Source: Staphylococcus shinii
GTDB lineage: Bacteria; Bacillota; Bacilli; Staphylococcales; Staphylococcaceae
Assembly: GCF_017583065.1 (NCBI RefSeq)
Contig: NZ_JAGEVL010000001.1
Span: 186,001-250,000 of the forward strand
DNA: 64,000 nucleotides
Reading direction: 5' to 3'
Both the position numbers and the translations under genes were made by a program. How positions within the stretch are numbered: the stretch's first letter is position 1; each line of letters begins with the position of its first letter. The notes beneath the pieces were generated by a model that worked only from the letters and a program-made list of their open reading frames with translations, made no database searches and was not told where the DNA came from. Shown here one piece after another: positions 10,209 through 18,577 of this stretch.

Positions 10209-10913
10209 GTGTTGGTAACGCTACTTTTAATTTATCCTATATTGTTTAGTTTTTTATATCAACTATGTTTTGTAGAAAAGCTGGAATTAAGTTATCTCAC
10301 ACTCCGTTCAAGGTGTGATGATTGTCTCAAAGAAATAAGACTTTTGGAATTGATACCGGTTTTAAGCTTTATTTTTTTAAGAGGTACTTCAAGTTGTTGT
10401 AATCGAAAAATAAATATTTTTTACTTGATTGGTGAGTTACTCTCTTTGATTCCTCTCTTTTACATATTTTATGTACCTCATAATTTAATTGATAACGCTA
10501 CTTTACTATTAATTTATTTATTTCTACTCATCTTAGCTATATATGACCTTAAGACATACACAGTTCCATTGCATGTGATAGTCGTTTTTGCTATTTGTAT
10601 TTGTTTTATTACTCCTCTTCACATCATGTCATTTCTCTTCGTAACAAGTTTACTTCATGTATTTTATATACTATTTCATAATGCCATTGGTTATGGTGAT
10701 ATAATTATTTTCTCTTTGCTAGCATTAGCTTTGCCTTCTATTGAATTTTCAATCATACTTTTATTTACATTTATCTGTGGCGGTCTTTTTGCCTTGTTCA
10801 TATTAATTGTATTTCATAATGAAAGTTCAAAAATTCCGCTTATTCCTTTTATTTATCTCGCATTTAATATAACACTATTAACATATCAAAATTTTATCTT
10901 TGGAGGTTTTTAG
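10209..10913 (+). CDS. comC: Type IV prepilin peptidase (A24 family), competence
   Basis: Membrane aspartyl peptidase that cleaves and N-methylates prepilin-like competence proteins. The 234-residue hydrophobic protein has the two catalytic aspartates, D113 in YDLKTYTVP and D164 in GYGD. Cytoplasmic cysteine pairs at C36/C39 and C63/C64 are as in the zinc-binding loop of PilD-type enzymes. The SD AGGAGGTGA at 10199-10207 is very close to the GTG at 10209; the next codon, TTG at 10212, has better spacing and may be the true start. The radC ribosome site lies inside its last codons. Confidence 0.92.
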   Translation: MLVTLLLIYPILFSFLYQLCFVEKLELSYLTLRSRCDDCLKEIRLLELIPVLSFIFLRGTSSCCNRKINIFYLIGELLSLIPLFYIFYVPHNLIDNATLLLIYLFLLILAIYDLKTYTVPLHVIVVFAICICFITPLHIMSFLFVTSLLHVFYILFHNAIGYGDIIIFSLLALALPSIEFSIILLFTFICGGLFALFILIVFHNESSKIPLIPFIYLAFNITLLTYQNFIFGGF

Positions 10914-10915
10914 TT

Positions 10916-11593
10916 ATGAAGATAAAAGAACTGGCCAATAATCAAAAACCTAGAGAAAGGTTGCTAAACAATGGCCCAACCCATTTATCTGATGCTGAAT
11001 TATTAGCTATTTTAATTAATACTGGTAGGAAAGGATGTTCAAGTTTAGATATAGCTAATGAATTATTGAAATCAGTAGAAACTTTAAAACAGTTAAAGGC
11101 ATTATCTATTAATGATTTAAATAAAGTGAAGGGAATTGGTTTGTATAAAGCATTAATTCTAAAAGCAGCATTTGAGCTTGGAGAACGCATGCATTCAGGT
11201 AGTTTAGAAGAAAAAATACAAATTACTAGCCCTCAAGATGTTGCTAATTTTATGATGGGTAAAATGGAACATTTAACTCAAGAAAAATTTATTGCATTAT
11301 TTCTTAATTCTAAAAATGTAATTATCAAGCAGAAAACGATATTTATTGGGACATTAAATTCATCAATTGTTCACCCTAGAGAAATTTTTAGCGAAGCAGT
11401 AAAATGCGCTAGTAACGCCATTGTAGTATTACATAACCACCCGTCTGGTGACACTACGCCATCTAAAGAAGATATTAGAACAACTGATAGACTAAGAGAA
11501 TGTGGAGTAATTCTTGGGATAGATGTACTAGACCATATTATTATTGGGGATCATGCATATCTGAGCATGGTAGAGGAAGGGTATTTTGATTAA
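10916..11593 (+). CDS. radC: JAB-domain protein RadC (UPF0758)
   Basis: The 225-residue protein has an N-terminal helix-hairpin-helix-like part and a C-terminal MPN/JAB metalloprotease-like domain. The metal motif [14 protein letters not shown] is intact. Despite the name, a direct role in DNA repair is not established for this family. GGAGG near the comC end precedes the ATG, two bases after the comC stop, so comC-radC is a transcription unit. Confidence 0.95.
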   Translation: MKIKELANNQKPRERLLNNGPTHLSDAELLAILINTGRKGCSSLDIANELLKSVETLKQLKALSINDLNKVKGIGLYKALILKAAFELGERMHSGSLEEKIQITSPQDVANFMMGKMEHLTQEKFIALFLNSKNVIIKQKTIFIGTLNSSIVHPREIFSEAVKCASNAIVVLHNHPSGDTTPSKEDIRTTDRLRECGVILGIDVLDHIIIGDHAYLSMVEEGYFD

Positions 11594-11739
11594 GTCTAAA
11601 TGCCTGTAGTTCTTTATTTGGAGATATATACATGTATAGTATAAACTTCTTATTATAATACGCGTTCCACTTAATTTTAGCTTTCTGGAATTGATTACTT
11701 ACGGTATAATCGAGTTGTTAATTAAGGAGGAGTTGTGAA

Positions 11740-12021
11740 GTGGGAACAATATTATTGATTGGCTTATTGCTGCCTGTAATTTATTTAATGCAGTTAGTTA
11801 AAAATCAAAAACCTATAGACTTTAAAAGTACTAAAAAAACAGTAATCATTTCAATTGTAGGGATTTTATTAACTACTATGTTATTCTTTATTTTTAATAC
11901 GAATCATACCTCTTTTTGGTTATACTTAATCGGGGCATTAATTATCGCAATTATATGGGCGCTACTATTGTGTGGATGTTATTATTTTTATCAAGTGTTA
12001 TCAAACAATGTTAAAAAATAG
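11740..12021 (+). CDS. Small membrane protein of unknown function (93 aa)
   Basis: I do not recognise the family. Three hydrophobic segments are visible: residues about 3-20, 33-52 and 59-86. A short basic stretch (KSTKK) lies between the first two. The GTG start is supported by AAGGAGG at 11724-11730, nine bases upstream, and TATAAT at 11705-11710 could be its promoter -10. It stands alone between radC and the small-protein region. Confidence 0.7.
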   Translation: MGTILLIGLLLPVIYLMQLVKNQKPIDFKSTKKTVIISIVGILLTTMLFFIFNTNHTSFWLYLIGALIIAIIWALLLCGCYYFYQVLSNNVKK

Positions 12022-12099
12022 GTATAACGTTTGGGAAGCATTAATTTGTATATTATGGTTATAGTAAAATTATGTGTGAGCACAACGAGATCAAAAAGA

Positions 12100-12142
12100 A
12101 CGGAGAAAGAAGTCAAATCTAACTTTTGACTTCTTTCTCCGT
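12100..12142 (-). terminator. Perfect 18-bp hairpin, probable terminator (minus strand, perhaps both)
   Basis: ACGGAGAAAGAAGTCAAA pairs perfectly with TTTGACTTCTTTCTCCGT around a seven-base loop. The tail is U-rich only when read on the minus strand (TTCTTTTTG). It therefore fits best as the end of the small minus-strand gene at 12265-12441, though it also separates the two + strand genes. Confidence 0.75.
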
Positions 12143-12264
12143 CATAAAAGCAGGTAAACTCCTTACAAAAAATAAAAATGTATATTTAAGTAAGAATCTT
12201 ATCAGCTACTGGAATGATTTATACCTGTGATAACATGCATAGATTGTGTTCTTTATACTCTGAT

Positions 12265-12441
12265 TTATATAAAACTAAAGTAACTATTAAAGTTCTCCAT
12301 TATCCAAAGAATACCTTGATAACCTAGATATATACAAAGTACGATAATTCCAACGTATATTAAAAATCTTAAAATTGATAAACCTACTCTAAATAATAAT
12401 ATAACTAAGAGGGCAAGTAGGATTATAGATATAATACTCAT
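12265..12441 (-). CDS. Small hydrophobic membrane peptide (58 aa), unknown function
   Basis: The minus-strand frame begins MSIISIILLALLV and ends in FNSYFSFI. Most of the chain is hydrophobic: about residues 2-17 and 25-49, with R18, R25 and one acidic residue near the end. The ATG is preceded by AAAGGGAGTG at normal distance, a good ribosome site. A perfect hairpin with a minus-strand U-tract lies downstream. No family recognised; a small membrane peptide or hydrophobic toxin are both possible. Evidence is the coding frame with its RBS and terminator; expression is not shown. Confidence 0.6.
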   Translation of the reverse strand: MSIISIILLALLVILLFRVGLSILRFLIYVGIIVLCIYLGYQGILWIMENFNSYFSFI

Positions 12442-12590
12442 AATTATATTTCACTCCCTTTGTACATAATTGTACTATGAATAAAGCACGTATGCATCAG
12501 TCTATGGTTAACTTTTGAATACTACTACAGACTGATGATATTTAAATTAATTGATTTTATAATATAGAGTGAATTATAGGAGGGTGGTTC

Positions 12591-13049
12591 ATGCGGTTTA
12601 TTTTTAGTATTATTAAAAATTTTATAGCTATTATAGCCATTATAGTCATTGTTTTCTTCGCATTGAAATATGCGCCGTTTTTAAAAGACCAACAATGGAA
12701 CCCAGTGCATAATAACGAGCCACCTACTAGCAACATGCAAACAGAAGGTGATTTAACAGGCGGTCAACGTTATTCTGTAGAAGATAATGATATATTAAAA
12801 AATGTGCCTCGTAGTCAGGCTAAGAATGTATTTGATTGGATAGATAAGAAAGAATTTATGTCTGTATCAGGTATTGGTAGAATGGGGTATAGTGATAAAT
12901 ATTTAGCAGGTCAACGTGGTGATGAATTTATTATTTATAAATTTGGCTCAGACTCTATTCGTGTTTATAAAACAGAAATAGAGATGGAACAAGACCTTAA
13001 TCAACTTGGGGAACATATCGAATTGCAACCACCATCTAATTACGAGTAA
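12591..13049 (+). CDS. DUF4930-like membrane-anchored protein
   Basis: The 152-residue protein has one N-terminal transmembrane segment (about residues 6-28) and an outward or cytosolic globular part rich in charged and polar residues (motifs WIDKKEFMSVSGIGR and YKFGSDSIRVY). It resembles the Staphylococcus-restricted DUF4930 family; that assignment is from memory. AGGAGGG ends about seven bases before the ATG. The divergent small gene lies about 150 bases upstream, so the two may share a promoter region. Function unknown. Confidence 0.75.
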   Translation: MRFIFSIIKNFIAIIAIIVIVFFALKYAPFLKDQQWNPVHNNEPPTSNMQTEGDLTGGQRYSVEDNDILKNVPRSQAKNVFDWIDKKEFMSVSGIGRMGYSDKYLAGQRGDEFIIYKFGSDSIRVYKTEIEMEQDLNQLGEHIELQPPSNYE

Positions 13050-13119
13050 GTGGTTTGAATTCTCAGCTAAAATGCGTTAGCCTTATATAAGTAAAAACGT
13101 AAAAGGTTGGTGTCTAATT

Positions 13120-13281
13120 ATGAGTGAACAGTCTAAAGATAAAAAAGTAGATGAACAAGCAAAAGCACAAAATTTATTCGCACGTTGGCGTAAAGAAGAA
13201 ACTTTATATAAAGAAGACGAAAAAGAGGCTGAAAAAGAAGCTGAAAAATCTAGTGAAACAAGTGACGAAGAAGAAAAATAG
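13120..13281 (+). CDS. Small highly charged protein (53 aa), unknown function
   Basis: The frame starts MSEQSKDKKVDEQAKAQ, has a central LFARWRKEETLY, and ends in a Lys/Glu-rich tail (KEAEKEAEKSSETSDEEEK). It is strongly helical and hydrophilic by composition. AAAAGGTTGGTG about eight bases upstream of the ATG is a moderate ribosome site. It follows the DUF4930-like gene by 70 bases in the same direction, so the two may be cotranscribed. Function unknown. Confidence 0.6.
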   Translation: MSEQSKDKKVDEQAKAQNLFARWRKEETLYKEDEKEAEKEAEKSSETSDEEEK

Positions 13282-13470
13282 CTATATTTTCACTGGTACT
13301 AAATGGGTGTTAAGAAGTTTCTAATACATGATTTTTAATTAATTGAAACTGTAAGCCTGGCTCCTTAGTGATGTGTGACCACTTTATATTTAAAAGTCTC
13401 AATTTAAAAATTGTAATGGTAGATAGCGTAAGTTCTATTCTATTTATTATAAAAATTATATCGAAAGAGA

Positions 13471-13488
13471 CTGGGAGACAAATCCCAG
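13471..13488. repeat. Short intergenic repeat hairpin, copy 1
   Basis: CTGGGAGACAAATCCCAG forms a 6-bp stem with a GACAAA loop. A related element lies at 52296-52319, and both sit a few bases before a terminator hairpin. It resembles the GGGANANAAATCCCA elements I recall from staphylococcal intergenic DNA. Confidence 0.6.
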
Positions 13489-13494
13489 AAGAAT

Positions 13495-13538
13495 AGCACT
13501 CAGATGAATTGAATTAAATCATCTGAGTGCTTCTTTTT
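13495..13538 (+). terminator. Strong hairpin terminator
   Basis: AGCACTCAGATGA pairs with TCATCTGAGTGCT around an ATTGAATTAAA loop and is followed by TCTTTTT. It probably ends the transcript of the 12591-13281 genes. Confidence 0.85.
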
Positions 13539-13654
13539 GGCTTGTTCCTCAAGGGTCTCGCCAAAATACTTTTGGAAAATAAGACCCTTACGTATAATTT
13601 AATAAAGACTACTAAATTAAATTAACGAGGTGCCTTATATATAAAGATTATAAT

Positions 13655-13819
13655 ATGACTCAACTTACACTACCAATGGAAACTTCAGTTCTTATCCCCA
13701 CAAGTGATATGTCACGACATGTTAATAAAATCGTTGAAACAATCCTTGAAAATGAATTCGATGAATAATTCAAACATCATCGTGGCGCTACATCATATCA
13801 TCCTAAAATGTTTTTTTAG
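13655..13819 (+). pseudogene. IS1182-family transposase remnant (N-terminal fragment)
   Basis: Translation gives MTQLTLPMETSVLIP, then a stop (TAA at 13766) at residue 38, then FKHHRGATSYHPKM before a second stop at 13817. This is the well-known N terminus of IS1182-family transposases in staphylococci (EFDEF-HHRGATSYHPKMM). All later transposase domains, including the catalytic DDE part, are absent. The upstream bases also look element-derived, including an in-frame IYKDYN segment before the ATG. The fragment is dead and marks an old insertion between the small genes and mreC. Confidence 0.85.
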
Positions 13820-14259
13820 TTGTGTACAAAATGATAATATACAAAAAGTTGATACTAAATAAAGCCATTCATAGTTTGTATTCAGAACAAAAAATTAAGA
13901 AAGCGAATGTTACGGCAATATAATATTTACGATATAGTAAATAGCTATTTAATGATCTTATTTTGGAGTTTGTTCTTTTAGTGGATAACAAATTTAGCTA
14001 ATATATATTTTTGAATTTAAAATTTTTGAAAAAACGAGACTTTAATGCACTATTTGGTTTGAAACTTGTTATAATACAAATTAACATTACATTTTATGTT
14101 TTAAAGTAGAATTTTAGCATGATTTTTCTAGCGTTCTTTATATTAAATAGGGGTTTAGAATTTTATTTGCGAATAATAAGGTTACCACTTTATTTCAATC
14201 TACGAGTAATATAAAATGATATAAAGTAGTAAAATAGTCGGGTAATAGAGGTGTTTAGG

Positions 14260-15102
14260 TTGTCAAAGTTTTTTAAAAACAACAAGTTGATTGTTATTTT
14301 ATGTGCAATCATTGTGTTTATTGCCTTAATTGGTGTATCTTTACGTTCGCAATCACAATCACCAGTAGAACAATACGTAGGAGATTCAGTTGCATTCGGT
14401 CAAAGGGCGGTTAGTTATCCTGTTCATTTCGTAACAGGTTCAATCAATAACCTTTTTGCGAAAGATAGTTCGAAAGAACAAAACAGTAAGGTTAAGCAAT
14501 TAGAAGCTGAAAACGAAAGACTGAAATCAGAGAATAAAAAGTATAAAAAAGAACTGGATATAGAAGACATATCTAAATTCGAACCAATTTCTAGTACGGT
14601 GTTATCTAGAAATCCAGACCAATGGATGAATACATTAGTTATTAATCAAGGTGCTAAAGATGGAATAGAAAATAATATGGCCGTGATGACTTCAGAAGGT
14701 CTAGTAGGTCGAATCTCTAAAGTAAATCAATTTTCATCACAAGTAGATTTGATTTCAACAAACACACGCGCTAATCGTTTATCAGTTAATATCCAACATG
14801 ATGATAAAAATGTTTTTGGATTAATCGATCATTATGATTCTAAAAACGAAGAATTAATTATTACTGATATTAATAACAAGGATAGTGTGAAAAAAGGAGA
14901 TAAAGTTGTTACAAGTGGTTTAGCTGATCAATTACCAAGTAGCATTTACATAGGTGAAGTTTCAAAAGTAGAAAATGATGAATACGGCTTATCAAAAGAA
15001 GTAAGAGTGAAAACAGCAGCGAATTTATCAGATTTAAATCATGTATATGTAGCTAAAAGAGACCCTAAGACAATACCGGATAATGAAAGTGGTGATAATT
15101 AA
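14260..15102 (+). CDS. mreC: Rod shape-determining protein MreC
   Basis: Bitopic cell-shape/elongation protein: an N-terminal transmembrane helix (about residues 10-27), a coiled coil (about 70-105, EQNSKVKQLEAENERLKSE) and the beta-rich extracellular MreC domain (motifs GAKDGIENNMAV, TSEGLVGRI, GDKVVTSGLAD). The TTG at 14260 is preferred: AGAGGTG sits seven bases upstream and the product is 280 residues. An in-frame GTG at 14251 overlaps that site. The stop overlaps the mreD start by one base. As usual in staphylococci, no mreB is adjacent. Confidence 0.94.
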   Translation: MSKFFKNNKLIVILCAIIVFIALIGVSLRSQSQSPVEQYVGDSVAFGQRAVSYPVHFVTGSINNLFAKDSSKEQNSKVKQLEAENERLKSENKKYKKELDIEDISKFEPISSTVLSRNPDQWMNTLVINQGAKDGIENNMAVMTSEGLVGRISKVNQFSSQVDLISTNTRANRLSVNIQHDDKNVFGLIDHYDSKNEELIITDINNKDSVKKGDKVVTSGLADQLPSSIYIGEVSKVENDEYGLSKEVRVKTAANLSDLNHVYVAKRDPKTIPDNESGDN

Positions 15103-15626
15103 TGCGTGCATTATACTACTTTCTTATCGGTATTGTATTATTTTATATTGATACTGCAATAGGGTTAATTATACCAATGCAAATTGGCACGAAAGATATT
15201 ATATTTGTCCCACACCTGACTCTAATGTATTTACTAATAATATGTGTTTATAGAAGTTTTGGTGTAGCTATTATTTTATCTACTGTGTTAGGCCTAATTA
15301 CTGATTTATATTTTGGTAGTTTTTATGGGTTGTATTTATTTGGTTATATATTGTTCGTTGTAATTCAAGACTTTTTCTTTAAAACATTTTATAGAGACTA
15401 TACGATGTTGTTCTTTGTGGTTTTATTAAGTACAATATTCCTAGAAATCTATGTAGCTATTATTTATAGCGTACTAGGATTAATAGCATTTAATTTATTT
15501 GAATTTTTACTTTATAGATTAATACCTACATTAGGGCTTAATTTTATATTACTCATTATTTTCTATCCAATTATTATTAAATTCTTTAGAAAAGTACAAT
15601 TGAAGATTGACAGTAAGAAACCCTAA
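15102..15626 (+). CDS. mreD: Rod shape-determining protein MreD
   Basis: The 174-residue polytopic membrane protein (five to six hydrophobic segments) has the family-typical 'FLIGIVLFYIDTAIG' start and the LGLITDLYFGSFYGLY loop. It is partner of MreC and is translationally coupled to it by a one-base stop/start overlap. A leader-like stretch and rplU follow. Confidence 0.93.
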   Translation: MRALYYFLIGIVLFYIDTAIGLIIPMQIGTKDIIFVPHLTLMYLLIICVYRSFGVAIILSTVLGLITDLYFGSFYGLYLFGYILFVVIQDFFFKTFYRDYTMLFFVVLLSTIFLEIYVAIIYSVLGLIAFNLFEFLLYRLIPTLGLNFILLIIFYPIIIKFFRKVQLKIDSKKP

Positions 15627-15632
15627 TGCTAA

Positions 15633-15735
15633 AATGCAGTAGTTGAGTAGTTTTTAGCTACATACAACCGCTCGGATTTAGGTTAAAGAACATGTATGTC
15701 ACCTAAATTTGGCGTGACTTAAATTATAGGAGGTG
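15633..15735 (+). promoter_or_regulatory. Probable ribosomal protein L21 leader (autoregulatory)
   Basis: About 100 bases between mreD and rplU contain complementary stretches, for example GGATTTAGGT with ACCTAAAT. An L21 leader of this kind is known in front of rplU in Bacillales. The call rests mainly on position and partial pairing; the consensus was not checked. Confidence 0.5.
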
Positions 15736-15741
15736 CAAAGT

Positions 15742-16050
15742 ATGTTTGCTATTATTGAAACAGGTGGAAAACAAGTTAAAGTAGAAGAAGGACAAGAAAT
15801 CTTTGTTGAGAAATTAGATGTTAACGAAGGTGATTCTTTCACATTTGACAAAGTATTATTCGTAGGTGGAGACGCAGTTAAAGTTGGTGCGCCAACAGTT
15901 GAAGGTGCTTCAGTTACTGCTACTGTTAAAAAACAAGGTCGCGGTAAGAAAATCACTGTATTCACATATAAACGTCGTAAAGACTCAAAACGTAAAAAAG
16001 GTCATCGTCAACCTTACACTAAATTAACTATCGACAAAATCAACGCATAA
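15742..16050 (+). CDS. rplU: 50S ribosomal protein L21
   Basis: The 102-residue protein starts [17 protein letters not shown], an unmistakable L21 N terminus, and has the basic C-terminal [17 protein letters not shown] segment that contacts rRNA. AGGAGGTG at 15729-15735 supports the ATG at 15742; the in-frame GTG at 15733 is part of that site. It heads rplU-prp-rpmA. Confidence 0.98.
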   Translation: MFAIIETGGKQVKVEEGQEIFVEKLDVNEGDSFTFDKVLFVGGDAVKVGAPTVEGASVTATVKKQGRGKKITVFTYKRRKDSKRKKGHRQPYTKLTIDKINA

Positions 16051-16052
16051 TT

Positions 16053-16373
16053 ATGATTACTGTTGATGTTACATTGAACGATGTCGGTCAAATCACTGAT
16101 GTTATCATGGATGGCCATGCAGAACATGGCGAGTATGGACATGATATAGTTTGTGCAGGTGCATCCGCAGTGCTTTTTGGAAGTGTTAATGCTATAATGG
16201 GTTTAACAACTGAGAAGCCCGATATCGATTACAATGATGACGGTGGACATTTCCATGTTAGAAGTGTTGATACTTCTAATGAACAAGCGCAATTAATTCT
16301 TCAGGCAATGTTAGTTTCATTGCAAACAATTGAAGAAGAATATAAAGAAAATATCAGATTAAACTATAAGTGA
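16053..16373 (+). CDS. prp: Ribosomal-processing cysteine protease Prp
   Basis: Cysteine protease that removes the N-terminal extension of L27 in Firmicutes lacking the short form. The 106-residue protein has the catalytic pair H22 (in DGHAEHGEYGHD) and C34 (in IVCAGASAV). It lies three bases behind rplU and directly before rpmA, whose product is its substrate. Known in Bacillus as YsxB. Assignment is secure because the L27 extension is present next door. Confidence 0.95.
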   Translation: MITVDVTLNDVGQITDVIMDGHAEHGEYGHDIVCAGASAVLFGSVNAIMGLTTEKPDIDYNDDGGHFHVRSVDTSNEQAQLILQAMLVSLQTIEEEYKENIRLNYK

Positions 16374-16385
16374 GGTGCAATCATA

Positions 16386-16670
16386 ATGTTAAAATTAAAT
16401 TTACAGTTCTTCTCATCTAAAAAAGGACTTGGTTCTACAAAAAACGGACGTGACTCAGTTTCTAAACGTTTAGGAGCTAAACGTGCTGATGGTCAACACG
16501 TTACAGGTGGATCAATCTTATTCCGCCAACGTGGTACTAAAATTTATCCTGGTGAAAATGTAGGTCGTGGTGGCGACGATACATTATTCGCTAAAATCGA
16601 CGGCGTTGTTAAATTTGAACGCAAAGGTCGCGACAAAAAACAAGTTTCTGTATACGCAGCAGCTGAGTAA
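16386..16670 (+). CDS. rpmA: 50S ribosomal protein L27 with cleavable N-terminal extension
   Basis: The 94-residue L27 begins MLKLNLQFF followed by [15 protein letters not shown]. In staphylococci the nine-residue LNLQFF-ending extension is cut by Prp before L27 works at the peptidyl-transferase centre. A GAGGTG ribosome site precedes the ATG by eight bases. A perfect terminator follows. Confidence 0.98.
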   Translation: MLKLNLQFFSSKKGLGSTKNGRDSVSKRLGAKRADGQHVTGGSILFRQRGTKIYPGENVGRGGDDTLFAKIDGVVKFERKGRDKKQVSVYAAAE

Positions 16671-16681
16671 TTTGTCATCGT

Positions 16682-16718
16682 TAACACCAGAAGTGATCAC
16701 TTCTGGTGTTTATTTTTT
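16682..16718 (+). terminator. Terminator after rpmA
   Basis: TAACACCAGAAGTGA-TCACTTCTGGTGTTA is a perfect palindrome ending in TTTTTT. It closes the rplU-prp-rpmA operon. Confidence 0.92.
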
Positions 16719-16801
16719 GTCTTTATTTTCTAGTTAATGAGATAATGATATAATGTATAGAATAATAAGAAAAATAAATTTTAAGAAAAAGAGGTGAAAT
16801 C

Positions 16802-18097
16802 ATGTTTGTCGATCAAGTTAAAATATCACTTAAAGCAGGTGATGGTGGTAATGGTATAACAGCATACCGCAGAGAGAAATATGTTCCATTCGGTGGCCCG
16901 GCAGGTGGTGACGGTGGCGACGGTGCATCTATTATATTTGAAGTAGATGAAGGTTTGAGAACGTTATTAGATTTTAGATACCAAACACATTTCAAGGCTA
17001 AAAGAGGCGACGCCGGTCAAAGTAGTAATATGCATGGTAAAAATGCTGAGGAACTCGTACTAAAGGTGCCACCTGGCACGATTATTAAAAATGTTGAAAC
17101 GGAAGAGGTTTTAGCTGATTTAGTTGAAAATGGTCAACGTGCAGTAGTGGCTAAAGGTGGTCGAGGCGGTCGTGGTAATTCTCGTTTCGCATCTCCTAGA
17201 AACCCAGCACCAGATTTCAGTGAAAATGGTGAACCGGGTGAAGAAATTGATGTTACTTTAGAATTAAAATTACTAGCTGATGTTGGTTTAGTTGGCTTCC
17301 CTAGTGTAGGTAAATCTACTTTATTATCTATTGTATCTAAAGCTAAACCTAAGATAGGCGCATATCATTTTACAACAATAAAACCTAACCTTGGTGTTGT
17401 TTCTACGAAAGACCAAAGAAGTTTTGTAATGGCAGACTTACCAGGATTGATAGAAGGTGCGTCTGAAGGTGTTGGATTAGGTCACCAATTTTTAAAACAC
17501 GTTGAACGCACAAAAGTAATTGTTCATATGGTAGATATGAGTGGCTCTGAAGGTCGTGATCCTTATGAAGACTACAAGGTTATCAATGAAGAATTAAATG
17601 CCTACGAACATCGTTTAGAGGAGCGACCTCAAATTGTGGTTGCTAATAAAATGGATATGCCTAATGCAGAAGAGAATTTAGAAGCATTTAAAGAAGCTTT
17701 GAATGATGATTTTCTGCACATTATCCCACTTTCCACATTTATGCATGACCATATTGATGAACTGCTTTATGCTATAGCAGACAAATTAGAAGAAGTAAAA
17801 GACATTGACTTCAGTAAAGATGAAGAAGAAGATTTAGGTGTCAATAGAGTGATTTACAAACATACACCTAGTCAAGATAAATTCACAATTACACGTGATG
17901 ACGATGCTGCGTACGTTGTAAGCGGTAAAGCAATCGAAAGAATGTTTAAAATGACAGACTTTAACAGTGATCCTGCAGTACGTCGATTTGCACGTCAAAT
18001 GCGTTCTATGGGTATTGACGAAGCGTTGAGAGCACGTGGATGTAAAAATGGAGATATTGTTAGAATCCTTGGTGGAGAATTTGAATTCGTTGAATAG
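16802..18097 (+). CDS. obg: GTPase ObgE/CgtA
   Basis: Essential ribosome-associated GTPase linked to 50S assembly and the stringent response. The 431-residue protein has the glycine-rich Obg domain (about residues 1-158), then the G domain with G1 GFPSVGKST at 165-173, DLPGLIEGA as G3 and NKMDMP as G4, then the C-terminal OCT domain. GAGGTG precedes the ATG. The ACT-protein gene follows after twelve bases. Confidence 0.98.
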   Translation: MFVDQVKISLKAGDGGNGITAYRREKYVPFGGPAGGDGGDGASIIFEVDEGLRTLLDFRYQTHFKAKRGDAGQSSNMHGKNAEELVLKVPPGTIIKNVETEEVLADLVENGQRAVVAKGGRGGRGNSRFASPRNPAPDFSENGEPGEEIDVTLELKLLADVGLVGFPSVGKSTLLSIVSKAKPKIGAYHFTTIKPNLGVVSTKDQRSFVMADLPGLIEGASEGVGLGHQFLKHVERTKVIVHMVDMSGSEGRDPYEDYKVINEELNAYEHRLEERPQIVVANKMDMPNAEENLEAFKEALNDDFLHIIPLSTFMHDHIDELLYAIADKLEEVKDIDFSKDEEEDLGVNRVIYKHTPSQDKFTITRDDDAAYVVSGKAIERMFKMTDFNSDPAVRRFARQMRSMGIDEALRARGCKNGDIVRILGGEFEFVE

Positions 18098-18109
18098 GAG
18101 TGCTTGAAA

Positions 18110-18565
18110 ATGGACAAAAAAGATTATAAAAAGTTTTACTTAATTCGCGAGGATGTATTACCGGAATCTGTTGTAAAAACCTTAAAAATTAAAGAAGTTT
18201 TGAAAAATGATCCGTCATTGTCCATATTTGAAGCAGTTAAACAATTCGATTTATCAAGAAGTGCGTTTTACAAATATAGAGATACAATATTTCCTATTGA
18301 TGAAAAAATGGAATCTACACGTGAATTCACATTAATATTATATGTGAATGATATCGTAGGAATGTTGGCAGAAGTTTTAAATACTTTATCAAGTTTAAGT
18401 TTGTCAGTGTTAACAATTCATCAAAGTATACCAATGGAAAGTAGAGCGACGATTACACTTTCATTAGATGCTAAAGGCACAAATTTAGAAATTGATGATG
18501 TTATGGAAGCGTTGCGAGTTATTGATCACGTTTCTAAAGTAGAATTAATTAGTATGACTATATAA
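18110..18565 (+). CDS. ACT domain-containing protein (UPF0735, PheB-like)
   Basis: The 151-residue protein has an N-terminal helical part containing a putative helix-turn-helix (FDLSRSAFYKYRDTIFP) and a C-terminal ACT domain (FTLILYVNDIVGMLAEVL). The Bacillus relative is called PheB, but chorismate mutase activity is not shown by any residue visible here; an amino-acid-sensing role is possible. The ATG at 18110 sits nine bases after AGGAG; the in-frame TTG at 18104 is too close. Confidence 0.85.
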   Translation: MDKKDYKKFYLIREDVLPESVVKTLKIKEVLKNDPSLSIFEAVKQFDLSRSAFYKYRDTIFPIDEKMESTREFTLILYVNDIVGMLAEVLNTLSSLSLSVLTIHQSIPMESRATITLSLDAKGTNLEIDDVMEALRVIDHVSKVELISMTI

Positions 18566-18577
18566 GGAAGTGTAACT

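Larger units (their letters stand above)
13282..14259. other. Long non-coding interval upstream of mreC
   Basis: This 978-base AT-rich stretch holds a staphylococcal-type repeat hairpin (13471-13488), a strong terminator (13495-13538), an imperfect inverted repeat (GGGTCT...AGACCC, about 13553-13587) and a dead transposase start (13655-13819). From 13820 to 14259 I see no gene. TATAAT at 14070-14075 is the best promoter-like element before mreC, but no convincing -35 accompanies it. Confidence 0.7.
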
